From NCBI GenBank assembly GCA_018398765.1, contig JAHBMJ010003011.1, forward strand, positions 25,706-38,205: a DNA stretch of 12,500 nucleotides. Direction: 5' to 3'. The position numbers were made by a program, and so were the translations under genes. The stretch is from Chromera velia (lineage: Eukaryota > Sar > Chromeraceae). Below the pieces are notes generated by a model. That model saw only the letters and a program-made list of their open reading frames with translations. It was not told where the DNA came from and made no database searches. Position 1 is the first letter of the stretch, and each line of letters opens with the position of its first letter. Below, in pieces: positions 8,701 through 12,500 of the stretch.

Positions 8701-8739
8701 AGATCGGCTGTAAAGGGCACAACAAGTGAACCGAATTAG
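110..8739 (+). CDS. Dipeptidyl peptidase 8/9-like serine peptidase (family S9B), 15 visible exons, 5' partial
   Basis: Inferred join: 110-218, 599-689, 1494-2063, 2366-2572, 3030-3728, 4075-4819, 5099-5278, 5595-5669, 6093-6263, 6540-6616, 6833-6913, 7248-7326, 7608-7694, 7987-8078, 8610-8739. It totals 3,393 nt, and phases agree at all 14 junctions. S9B enzymes remove X-Pro or X-Ala dipeptides from peptide N termini; the DPP8/9 branch is mostly cytosolic (family knowledge). Seen here: final propeller blades (residues about 1-290), a low-complexity insertion (about 290-790), then the hydrolase domain (about 808-1115). Hydrolase landmarks are YGGP with the oxyanion Tyr (853), DNRGS, ELDDQ, GISYGG with Ser963 (6579-6581), a W..YD..YTERYMG S1-pocket segment, LDENVH with Asp1044 (7653-7655) and SRHG with His1076 (8041-8043). 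Numbering is within the visible part only. YGGPEIQF, LDENVH and the order of propeller fragments fit DPP8/9 better than DPP4. The EE motif should lie upstream of the window. The family is secure; exons 1-6 are less certain than 7-15. Confidence 0.9.
448..462 (+). other. Possible 15-nt microexon / duplicated exon-2 start
   Basis: The block 421-464 (GGCTGTTC, then CTTCTGCTTGCAG and the start of exon 2) is a near-copy of 573-615. In this copy the exon-like bases GTGGGGGTCTGGAAG lie between TGCAG and a canonical GTATGT. Fifteen bases keep the frame and would add five residues (GGLEG-like). Confidence 0.35.
463..569 (+). repeat. (GTAT)n microsatellite
   Basis: GTATGTATGT runs are interleaved with GTGTGT and TATTA. 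The block around 507-533 repeats at 531-560. Confidence 0.9.
599..689 (+). CDS. Exon 2: propeller blade fragment
   Basis: It lies between acceptor CTTGCAG and donor GTAGGT, entering in phase 1 and leaving in phase 2. The encoded SEKDGVMSLYCVSAPSG matches the blade pattern 'SE..G...LY.v' of DPP8/9. Its first 17 bases are a near-copy of 448-464 in the preceding intron. Confidence 0.65.
1152..1179 (+). repeat. (TGGA)n microsatellite
   Basis: About six tandem TGGA/TGGG units inside intron 2. Confidence 0.9.
1304..1339 (+). repeat. (TTCG/TTTG)n microsatellite
   Basis: About eight tandem TTCG or TTTG units in a T-rich part of intron 2. Confidence 0.9.
1494..2063 (+). CDS. Exon 3: propeller blade plus Ser/Pro/Gly-rich insertion
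   Basis: It lies between acceptor GCTGCAG and donor GTACGT and is in phase 2 at both ends. Residues 68-96 contain VVWQGLPLSSPQERHLFVS, which aligns by eye with the DPP8/9 blade 'VyF.Gt..sPlE.HLYvv'. Residues about 97-223 are low-complexity (Ser, Pro, Gly, Ala). The exon then returns to a blade-like segment, SPQKNLLVHFFSASDR. The short 'LT.G.W.V' stretch expected in DPP8/9 before this blade is not visible, so a small exon may be missed in the 804-bp intron upstream. Confidence 0.75.
2064..2365 (+). other. Intron 3 of the DPP gene
   Basis: It runs from GTACGT to CCTTCAG, 302 bp. No repeats or other features are seen. Confidence 0.55.
2366..2572 (+). CDS. Exon 4: end of propeller blade, then Pro/Gly-rich
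   Basis: It begins FLSVWIRSFDP, which continues the blade of exon 3. It then becomes Pro/Gly-rich. The acceptor is CCTTCAG, the only one in the gene without TGCAG. I chose donor GTCAGT at 2573 because only phase 2 joins to exon 5. GTGAGT at 2577 is a stronger match to consensus but would need an additional exon. Confidence 0.6.
2573..3029 (+). other. Intron 4 of the DPP gene
   Basis: It runs from GTCAGT to AATGCAG, 457 bp. The reverse-strand frames over it are shadows without recognisable content. An additional exon here is possible if the GTGAGT at 2577 is used instead. Confidence 0.5.
3030..3728 (+). CDS. Exon 5: low-complexity insertion in the propeller region
   Basis: It lies between acceptor AATGCAG and donor GTGAGT, open for 233 codons in the chained frame. 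The composition is Ala/Ser/Pro/Thr-rich with a charged patch (EKRKRRTMERLH) and an Ala run. No domain is recognised. Its end (ARRLTHQPEEREV) together with the start of exon 6 could be a diverged blade. It is probably intrinsically disordered (inference from composition). Confidence 0.65.
3729..4074 (+). other. Intron 5 of the DPP gene
   Basis: It runs from GTGAGT to TCTGCAG, 346 bp. A long TC-rich tract (about 4008-4070) precedes the acceptor. Confidence 0.75.
4075..4819 (+). CDS. Exon 6: Pro/Gly-rich insertion leading into the last blade
   Basis: It lies between acceptor TCTGCAG and donor GTGAGT, entering in phase 2 and leaving in phase 0. It begins YAYFPETSSGPLGVWRSFDP, a blade-like strand pattern. 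About 190 Pro/Gly/Thr/Ser-rich residues follow. It ends with CKFHVPNLSESPHRVVLE, the usual type of strand before the hydrolase domain. The coding strand has several runs of seven or more G or C. Confidence 0.8.
5099..5278 (+). CDS. Exon 7: start of the S9 hydrolase domain (YGGP)
   Basis: Sixty codons lie between acceptor CCTGCAG and donor GTCAGC, phase 0 at both ends. FSFVSSTGHRLFGFLYLP matches the first strands of the S9 catalytic domain. VYGGPEIQF carries the Tyr that completes the oxyanion hole in DPP enzymes; the Gln spacing after YGGP is DPP8/9-like. Confidence 0.92.
5279..5594 (+). other. Intron 7 of the DPP gene
   Basis: It runs from GTCAGC to TCTGCAG, 316 bp. It contains a short CCAA repeat (5461-5475) and a TC-rich tail. 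Confidence 0.85.
5595..5669 (+). CDS. Exon 8: hydrolase domain, DNRGS strand
   Basis: Twenty-five codons, phase 0 at both ends. LRLLGFLVVKVDNRGSG matches the conserved 'lGyvVv.iDnRGS' strand-turn of S9 peptidases. The donor (GTCCGT) runs straight into a (CT)n tract. Confidence 0.92.
5670..6092 (+). other. Intron 8 of the DPP gene
   Basis: It runs from GTCCGT to CATGCAG, 423 bp. It begins with a CT-to-TGGG microsatellite and is T-rich afterwards. Confidence 0.85.
5674..5742 (+). repeat. (CT)n-(GT)n-(GGGT)n compound microsatellite
   Basis: About 15 CT units are followed by GT and then about seven GGGT units. It begins four bases after the exon 8 donor. Confidence 0.95.
6093..6263 (+). CDS. 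Exon 9: hydrolase domain, 'DDQ' helix
   Basis: Fifty-seven codons, phase 0 at both ends. FEKAVWKRAGSVELDDQAEA matches 'FE.a....mG.iEi.DQv' of DPP8/9. The spacing from DNRGS to FE is exactly that of DPP8/9. About 20 residues after FLQSRG are extra relative to DPP8/9. An internal in-phase donor, GTGAAG at 6216, could remove 16 of them. Confidence 0.9.
6540..6616 (+). CDS. Exon 10: nucleophile elbow (GISYGG)
   Basis: It lies between acceptor GTTGCAG and donor GTTCGT, entering in phase 0 and leaving in phase 2. GGIYGISYGGFLSAGAL holds the catalytic Ser (codon TCG, 6579-6581). Family members usually have GWSYGG; here the Trp before the Ser is Ile. Confidence 0.93.
6809..6830 (+). repeat. (GCAT)n microsatellite at the exon 11 acceptor
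   Basis: About five ATGC/GCAT units form a self-complementary tract and supply the TGCAG acceptor itself. Confidence 0.85.
6833..6913 (+). CDS. Exon 11: S1-pocket segment
   Basis: It is phase 2 on both sides. FWEGYDTHYTER followed by YMG in exon 12 matches the W..YD..YTERYMG segment of S9B enzymes, whose two Tyr line the proline-selective S1 pocket. The acceptor follows a GCAT repeat. Confidence 0.93.
6914..7247 (+). other. Intron 11 of the DPP gene
   Basis: It runs from GTACGC to CGTGCAG, 334 bp. It contains a TATG/TG microsatellite at about 6948-6997. Nothing else is seen. Confidence 0.85.
7248..7326 (+). CDS. Exon 12: YMG segment of the hydrolase domain
   Basis: It enters in phase 2 and leaves in phase 0 at donor GTACGG. 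It completes YTERYMG and continues through DLGDPAYAECSLLDLV, the usual linker towards the catalytic Asp. Confidence 0.92.
7608..7694 (+). CDS. Exon 13: catalytic Asp (LDENVH)
   Basis: Twenty-nine codons, phase 0 on both sides. LTLVHGALDENVHLRHS matches 'lllHG..DeNVHf.h' of DPP8/9. The Asp codon is GAC at 7653-7655. The Asn of this motif contacts the substrate carbonyl in DPP enzymes. Confidence 0.94.
7987..8078 (+). CDS. Exon 14: catalytic His (SRHG)
   Basis: It enters in phase 0 and leaves in phase 2 at donor GTCAGC. VILPDSRHGPS carries the catalytic His (CAC, 8041-8043), in the place of 'iYP.erHs' in DPP8/9. The last 28 bases of this exon, with the donor, are repeated three more times in the following intron. 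Confidence 0.93.
8051..8275 (+). repeat. Four tandem copies of the exon 14 end with its splice donor
   Basis: Copies begin at 8051, 8119, 8167 and 8235. Each carries CATTCAAGG..CTGGTCATC then TACAG and GTCAGC. Unit lengths are 68, 48 and 68 bp, then a partial copy; the second lacks a 20-bp TTTATTTTGATGCG block. Donor GT lies at 8079, 8147, 8195 and 8263. Only the first gives an open frame into exon 15. Confidence 0.95.
8079..8609 (+). other. Intron 14 of the DPP gene
   Basis: It runs from GTCAGC to CCTGCAG, 531 bp. The first 200 bases are the tandem duplicates of the exon 14 end. The rest (8280-8609) shows no feature. Confidence 0.85.
8610..8739 (+). CDS. Exon 15: C-terminal helix and stop
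   Basis: It follows acceptor CCTGCAG and enters in phase 2. It encodes DKLFSTFVETLGSP, the C-terminal helix of the hydrolase fold, then a short Thr/Ser/Pro tail ending in TAG (8737-8739). It is in frame only with the first of the four repeated donors upstream. Confidence 0.9.
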
Positions 8740-9453
8740 CTGTAACGAATACCGCACGATGCTGTCTCTGCGATAGTTCCCCGTACTTCCCCGTTTAATG
8801 CTTCAACAATGAAGGAAGCAGCCTGAGGCTGAAAAATTTGACGATCGTTTGCGAATGATCTGCGCCATAGTACAGAATTCACAACTGTTCAACATTATCG
8901 CTTATACATGCCAGTGTCCAACTTGTATCAAAGGAAATGAATTACTCTGCTTATGAATGAATGAGTGAATGAATGAATAAATAAATCGCATATATACCGT
9001 GTAGAGGCCTGCTGCAATAGCCTGCAAAAATTAGAGTAAACTAGAATTTAATATATAACAGTCTTTATAGTGCTACCTATAATCAGTTACATATTTATCT
9101 GAAAGTTGATGATAGAATTAGTGTGTGAGGCTAGGTCTAGGGCTAGGTGCAAGGATTTGCCTCTTTTTACGCCTCTTTTTGAATGTCATATAAATTTTGA
9201 ACTTAAATCATAACCAGAATCATAACTTTAAATTTATATGTGGTTTTATATCATTGTCATCAATGACTCATCATTCTATACCATCGTCATCAGCCCATGA
9301 TTACTACATTAATTAGGCTAGTGATTATAGGCGTCTACTAGGGCGTCTAGCGTTTGCTATAGAGCGTTCGCCGTTCGCTAAGTCAGCACAGGCAAGCCAA
9401 GTTATACGTTGAATTAAGTTTAATTAACATGGTTACCGTCTTCCGGCAGTGGA
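8740..9453. other. 3' untranslated / AT-rich intergenic stretch
   Basis: No frame of interest is present. Small structures: CCTGCAAAAAT at 9021, related to the foldback ends at 9757 and 10278; a spaced CAT(T/C)GTCATCA direct repeat (about 9251 and 9281); and TAGGCGTCTAC/TAGGGCGTCTAG words (9328-9350), which recall the CTAGGCG ends of the element downstream. Confidence 0.6.
8953..8986 (+). repeat. (GAAT)n microsatellite with AATAAA words
   Basis: Tandem GAAT/GAGT units run into AATAAATAAAT. AATAAA at 8976-8981 lies 237 bases after the DPP stop and could serve as a poly(A) signal, but it may only be part of the repeat. Confidence 0.6.
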
Positions 9454-9461
9454 CCGCAGGA
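9454..9461. repeat. Target-site duplication of element A, left
   Basis: CCGCAGGA, identical to 9691-9698 on the other side of the element. Confidence 0.85.
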
Positions 9462-9690
9462 CTAGGCGCCGCACATAAAAAAAAAGAAAAAAAAAATTAG
9501 ATCCCCCCAACTTTTTTTTTTCTTTTTTTTTTTTTTAAGGTCAAAAGTCATGTACACATCCTATGTAGTAAAGTAAGTTTGAGAGTCGAAAGAGATTTTT
9601 TTCCTTTTGGAGGCACTTTAAATAAAAAAAAAAAAAAATTAGTCTCTCCAACTTTTTTTTTCTTTTTTTTTTTCTATGTGCGGCGCCTAG
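9462..9690. mobile_element. Non-autonomous TIR DNA element A (229 bp), hAT-like
   Basis: Perfect 16-bp terminal inverted repeats, CTAGGCGCCGCACATA at 9462-9477 and its complement at 9675-9690. It is flanked by an exact 8-bp direct repeat, CCGCAGGA, at 9454-9461 and 9691-9698. Inside each end is a hairpin of interrupted poly-A paired with poly-T. The left one is 9477-9536, loop 9497-9511 (TTAGATCCCCCCAAC). The right one is 9624-9673, loop 9639-9652 (TTAGTCTCTCCAAC). It codes for nothing, so it would have needed a transposase in trans. An 8-bp duplication with CTAGGCG-type ends fits the hAT superfamily, but other 8-bp superfamilies are not excluded. Confidence 0.88.
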
Positions 9691-9698
9691 CCGCAGGA
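9691..9698. repeat. Target-site duplication of element A, right
   Basis: CCGCAGGA, identical to 9454-9461. Confidence 0.85.
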
Positions 9699-9877
9699 GA
9701 AACCCAGAAAATAAATCCTAATCCTAATCTCAACGAACTAGTTTTATATAAATTATCCTGCAAAAATCAGTAAATTTCTAGGTAAATTTATGAATGACTC
9801 AGAATTTAAGTGAATTTAGATGAATTTAAGTGAATTTAAGCAATGGATTTAAGTGAATTTACATTAATTTAAGTGAA

Positions 9878-9885
9878 TTTAAGAC
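9878..9885. repeat. Target-site duplication of element B, left
   Basis: TTTAAGAC, identical to 10126-10133. Confidence 0.85.
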
Positions 9886-10125
9886 CTAAGCGTCGGCTAA
9901 AGAAAAAAAAAAAGAAAAAAAGTAAGCGATCAGAGGAGATCTTTTTTTTTTTTCTTTTTTACTTTTCTACTCTAAACAACACTTAACAACAGTTGTGCAA
10001 CATATGAACAACACTTGTGTAACACTTAAACAACAGTTGTTTGACCAAAGAAGAAAAAAAAAAGAAAAAAAAAATAAAGGGTTTTGGGGGATCTTTTTTT
10101 TTTTTTTTCTTTAGCCGACGCTTAG
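9886..10125. mobile_element. Non-autonomous TIR DNA element B (240 bp), same design as A
   Basis: Perfect 17-bp terminal inverted repeats, CTAAGCGTCGGCTAAAG at 9886-9902 and its complement at 10109-10125. It is flanked by the exact 8-bp duplication TTTAAGAC at 9878-9885 and 10126-10133. Poly-A/poly-T hairpins lie at both ends: about 9903-9960, loop with GATCAGAGGAGATC, and about 10054-10108, loop with GGGTTTTGGGGGATC. The second loop is the approximate complement of the left loop of element A, so B appears inverted relative to A. The centre holds two AACAACAGTTGT-type palindromes. There is no coding content. Confidence 0.88.
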
Positions 10126-10133
10126 TTTAAGAC
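10126..10133. repeat. Target-site duplication of element B, right
   Basis: TTTAAGAC, identical to 9878-9885. Confidence 0.85.
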
Positions 10134-10278
10134 GTGAATTTAAATGAATTAAGACGCCCTAATTTCATCAAAATTCATTTGCAAATTCATTTTAATTCAC
10201 GTAAATTCACTTAAATTCACTGCTTAAATTCATCTAAATTTACTTAAATTCATTCATGAATTTACTGATTTTTGCAGG

Positions 10279-11060
10279 GTAATAATAAATTTCACTTCCT
10301 AATCCCTATGAAATTGGGGTATAAATGGGGTGAATAAGGGTAAATTGGGGCCTATTTCGCCTCATTTCCCCAAAACGGGATACAGTTTTTGACTGATAAT
10401 TTCAATGTGATAAAAACATGTTATCTAGTCAAAATAAGGCATGTTTCTAAAAGTTTGGGGCTTCTAGAATCTAATTAGATAATTTAGAACATTATATAAC
10501 AGCTTTTTCATAAATTGTAAACATAATTGGAAATTGGGGTGAAATGGGGGCCCCAATTCCAGAGCAAAATTTCTTATGTAATTTCCGGGGTGAATTGGGT
10601 TAAAATGGGGAAGAACATCTTTTTATATATGTAAAAAAAATAGTGAATGACTTTTAAAGTATTTAAAATGAGTAGAACAACGTTAGACGGTTTTAGAAGC
10701 CTAATTTAAGCTTAGTATGACACAATTAACCCCCTGAAAATCAGTGAAAAATATTAGGAAAAATATTGGTCCATTTGGAGAAATGGCGTAAAATGGGGTA
10801 TTGGAAATTGGGTTACTTCATTTAAATTTTACCCCATTTCCCCCATTTATTTTTTTAATGTGAAAAACATTATGAATGACCTCTAGGAGGCTAGAGTTTC
10901 TGTAAAAGCGTTTGAAATGAGTAGAACAACGTTAGACGGTTTTTATAAGCTTAATTTGAACTTCATATGACATAATTAACCCCCCAAAAATATTAGCCCA
11001 TTTTGGGAAATTGAGGTGAAATGGGACCCCATGCATTTCCCCCATTTATACCCCAATTTA
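10279..11060. repeat. Decayed AT-rich repeat region with AATGGGG / CCCCATT words
   Basis: Words such as AAATTGGGGT, GAAATGGGG and their complements recur every 20-60 bases, often facing each other as potential hairpins (around 10311-10375, 10530-10560 and 10785-10850). A direct repeat of about 75 bp starts at 10666 and again at 10915, with the first 29 bases identical. No open frame above 60 codons is seen. Confidence 0.7.
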
Positions 11061-11462
11061 ATAATTAATTCATCTGTTAAAATATTAATTTTTCGATCAA
11101 AATCTAAATCAAAATGTTAAAGTGAGTTAATAATAGTAACTCAGGCTGAAATAGTCTTAATTGAATATTTGAGATTTACTATAAAAATATTTAATTGTTG
11201 TTTTAGATGTCGTCGGTCGACCATTCGATCATTGAATGTTAACTTTCAAAATTGTAGACTTTAACTAACCATGTATACATGGCACTCTAGATGGCACTAC
11301 ATGCATACATATTAATACATGTACATAAATCTTTGACTCAGTCATGCAGGTGTGCTTTATGATTTAATTTGCACATTTATAGTTTTTCATTTCAATATCT
11401 ATATGTATATAGTTTCTAATAGTAAATTAATTCATACAATCTGCTAAACCACATTTGATCGA
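11061..11462. other. AT-rich spacer
   Basis: AT-rich with short palindromes (ATGTATACAT, TACATGTA near 11271-11325). It is the region downstream of the minus-strand frame. No gene or clear poly(A) signal was identified. Confidence 0.5.
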
Positions 11463-12500
11463 TTAGTTAGTTTCCTCTTCCGAGTCCTCTCCCCCCCCCT
11501 CCTCAAACTCAGAGTCTGGTCCGAGGAGCCCGTCTGCGTACCTCTCTGCTATGAGCTGACTAAGTTTCTTTGACCTCTTTCTTTCCCCCGCGTCTTCTGG
11601 AAAGTCCGGACGGAAAGTGTCCAGCAGACTTACGAATTGGCTACGACGCCCGGCCTCTGTTTCTCTAAAAAAAGAATCACCGCAGAATTCCTCTGCAAGG
11701 TAGGGGAGCACGGTACTGGGCAGGCGGGCAACTTTGTGTTTCATCTGAAAGTTGCGGGCCAAAATCATCTCTCCGTTCAGGTTCAGGCATTGGAGCCAGG
11801 GGCGGGCGTGTTTTCGGTTACTTCCCGCAAGAGGCCGGCGTGTCTCCGGTGGGTCCTTGACGAGTGCGTAATACTCGTCTGCGTCTTGTTTGTGGACAAG
11901 ACAAGGGGTGATCTCACTCTCTTCTAGCTCATCTAGCTTCCATTTATGGAAAGAATACCAATACACAATCACATGGTACTTGGGTACTGGCTTTCGTCTT
12001 TCCACATACTCTTTCTGCTGGAGGTACAGGAGACGGGCAAGTGCGTACAGCTCGTTGTGTTCTACAGGCAGAGAGTCATCGATCGGCTCGTCAAGTTTGT
12101 CCCAAGTTTTTGAGTCCCAACCCTCCTCTTGCAGTACCCTCGCGATGAGCCTCTCGACGATGCGAGGGTCAAACGCGCTCACTCCCCTTCCCTTTCTCTC
12201 TTTGAGGAGCATCAGGGCTCTCTTTTTCAGCTGGTTTCGGTTTGGTCCTGGATTGGGAAGAGGGGGGAAGGGGAAGTTTCTCCAGAGGGCTTTGATGTCC
12301 TCATCCTCATCTTGTTCTCGCTTTTCCTGCTGCTTCTGCGGGTCTGTCTTCTTCTCCTTTTTGAGGGTAAGAAGGGTCTGTTTTGCACTGAAGAGGGGCT
12401 TGCGGGCCTGCTGAGAGACGAAGCGGGAACACTTCCGGGTGGTAGTCACTGCTGCAGCCCTTCTTTTTGCCGACTGACATGCACTCTGCTGCTTTTGCCC
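11463..12500 (-). CDS. Unrecognised charged protein, 5' end beyond the window
   Basis: The frame is open from the right edge to TAA at 11465-11463, giving 345 visible residues and no in-frame ATG. The start must be upstream, or the frame is an exon; a weak CTGCAG acceptor lies near 12452. Residues about 46-70 are Lys/Gln/Glu/Asp-rich (KKEKK, QQEKREQDEDED). The middle looks folded, with helical, hydrophobic segments (FDPRIVERLIARVLQEEG) and an aromatic strand (YHVIVYWYSFHKW, about 175-187). Near the C-terminus is a basic patch (RKRSKK), followed by an acidic tail (EEGGGEDSEEET). The basic patches could be nuclear signals (inference). Coding DNA is GC-rich against the AT-rich DNA beside it. I recognise no family; a host hypothetical gene or a mobile-element gene are both possible. 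Confidence 0.7.
   Translation of the reverse strand, partial: GQKQQSACQSAKRRAAAVTTTRKCSRFVSQQARKPLFSAKQTLLTLKKEKKTDPQKQQEKREQDEDEDIKALWRNFPFPPLPNPGPNRNQLKKRALMLLKERKGRGVSAFDPRIVERLIARVLQEEGWDSKTWDKLDEPIDDSLPVEHNELYALARLLYLQQKEYVERRKPVPKYHVIVYWYSFHKWKLDELEESEITPCLVHKQDADEYYALVKDPPETRRPLAGSNRKHARPWLQCLNLNGEMILARNFQMKHKVARLPSTVLPYLAEEFCGDSFFRETEAGRRSQFVSLLDTFRPDFPEDAGERKRSKKLSQLIAERYADGLLGPDSEFEEGGGEDSEEETN

Larger units (their letters stand above)
9757..10278. repeat. Imperfect long inverted repeat (foldback) interrupted by element B
   Basis: The left arm begins CCTGCAAAAATCAGTAAATT at 9757; the right arm ends with the exact complement at 10278. Both arms continue as variants of GAATTTAAGT, with shared words TTTAGATGAATTTAAG and GATTTAAGTGAATTTAC (or GAATTTAAGTGAATTTAC). 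Small insertions and deletions separate the arms. Without element B and one duplication the foldback would be about 274 bp. No clean target duplication is seen at its outer ends. It may be an older MITE or simply an inverted satellite. Confidence 0.75.

Noticed and set aside
9477-9536. A-tract/T-tract hairpin as a transcription terminator
   Set aside because: It is inside a TIR element with a target duplication, and four such hairpins occur only within the two elements.
9713-9730. Telomere-like CCTAATCCTAATC
   Set aside because: Fewer than three units, so chance or a repeat fragment is enough to explain it.
9961-10053. Palindromes AACAACAGTTGT in the centre of element B
   Set aside because: They are short and repeated in a biased sequence; no evidence that they are a regulatory site.
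11890-12414. 174-codon Ser-rich frame on the + strand
   Set aside because: A shadow of the minus-strand frame; low-complexity Ser from complementing Glu/Asp/Arg codons.
12447-12449. GTG as the start of the minus-strand gene
   Set aside because: The frame stays open upstream to the window edge and a eukaryotic gene is unlikely to start at GTG.

Overview
The window comes from an intron-rich protist nuclear genome. Genic DNA is GC-rich with long poly-G and poly-C runs and many microsatellites, and intergenic DNA is strongly AT-rich. Introns are 200-800 bp and pyrimidine-rich, and 14 of 15 inferred acceptors read TGCAG. A secondary-plastid alga (stramenopile or chromerid type) fits this style, but I cannot name a taxon from the sequence alone.

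Positions 110-8739 (+ strand) hold most of one gene: a family S9B serine peptidase of the dipeptidyl peptidase 8/9 (DPP8/DPP9) type. I traced 15 exons with compatible phases that give one uninterrupted frame of 1,130 codons plus a stop. The 5' end lies upstream of the window, so the first propeller blades and the Glu-Glu motif are not visible. The last propeller blades are split by very long Pro/Ser/Gly/Ala-rich insertions (exons 3-6). The alpha/beta-hydrolase domain (exons 7-15) is compact and complete, with nucleophile Ser in GISYGG, Asp in LDENVH and His in SRHG. Two introns carry duplicated pieces of exon boundary. One is a possible 15-nt in-phase microexon (448-462). The other is four tandem copies of an exon end with its splice donor (8051-8275).

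Positions 8740-11462 are AT-rich and without a recognisable gene. They hold two short non-autonomous DNA elements (9462-9690 and 9886-10125). Each has perfect terminal inverted repeats beginning CTARGCG, an exact 8-bp target-site duplication and two subterminal poly-A/poly-T hairpins around a short loop. The second is inserted in the centre of an older, imperfect foldback repeat built from GAATTTAAGT-like units (9757-10278). Downstream is a decayed repeat region rich in AATGGGG/CCCCATT words, with a direct repeat of about 75 bp (10666 and 10915).

Positions 11463-12500 (- strand) carry an open frame of 345 codons that runs off the right edge. It encodes a charged protein I do not recognise. 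Nothing links the two genes functionally; they converge on the repeat-filled spacer.
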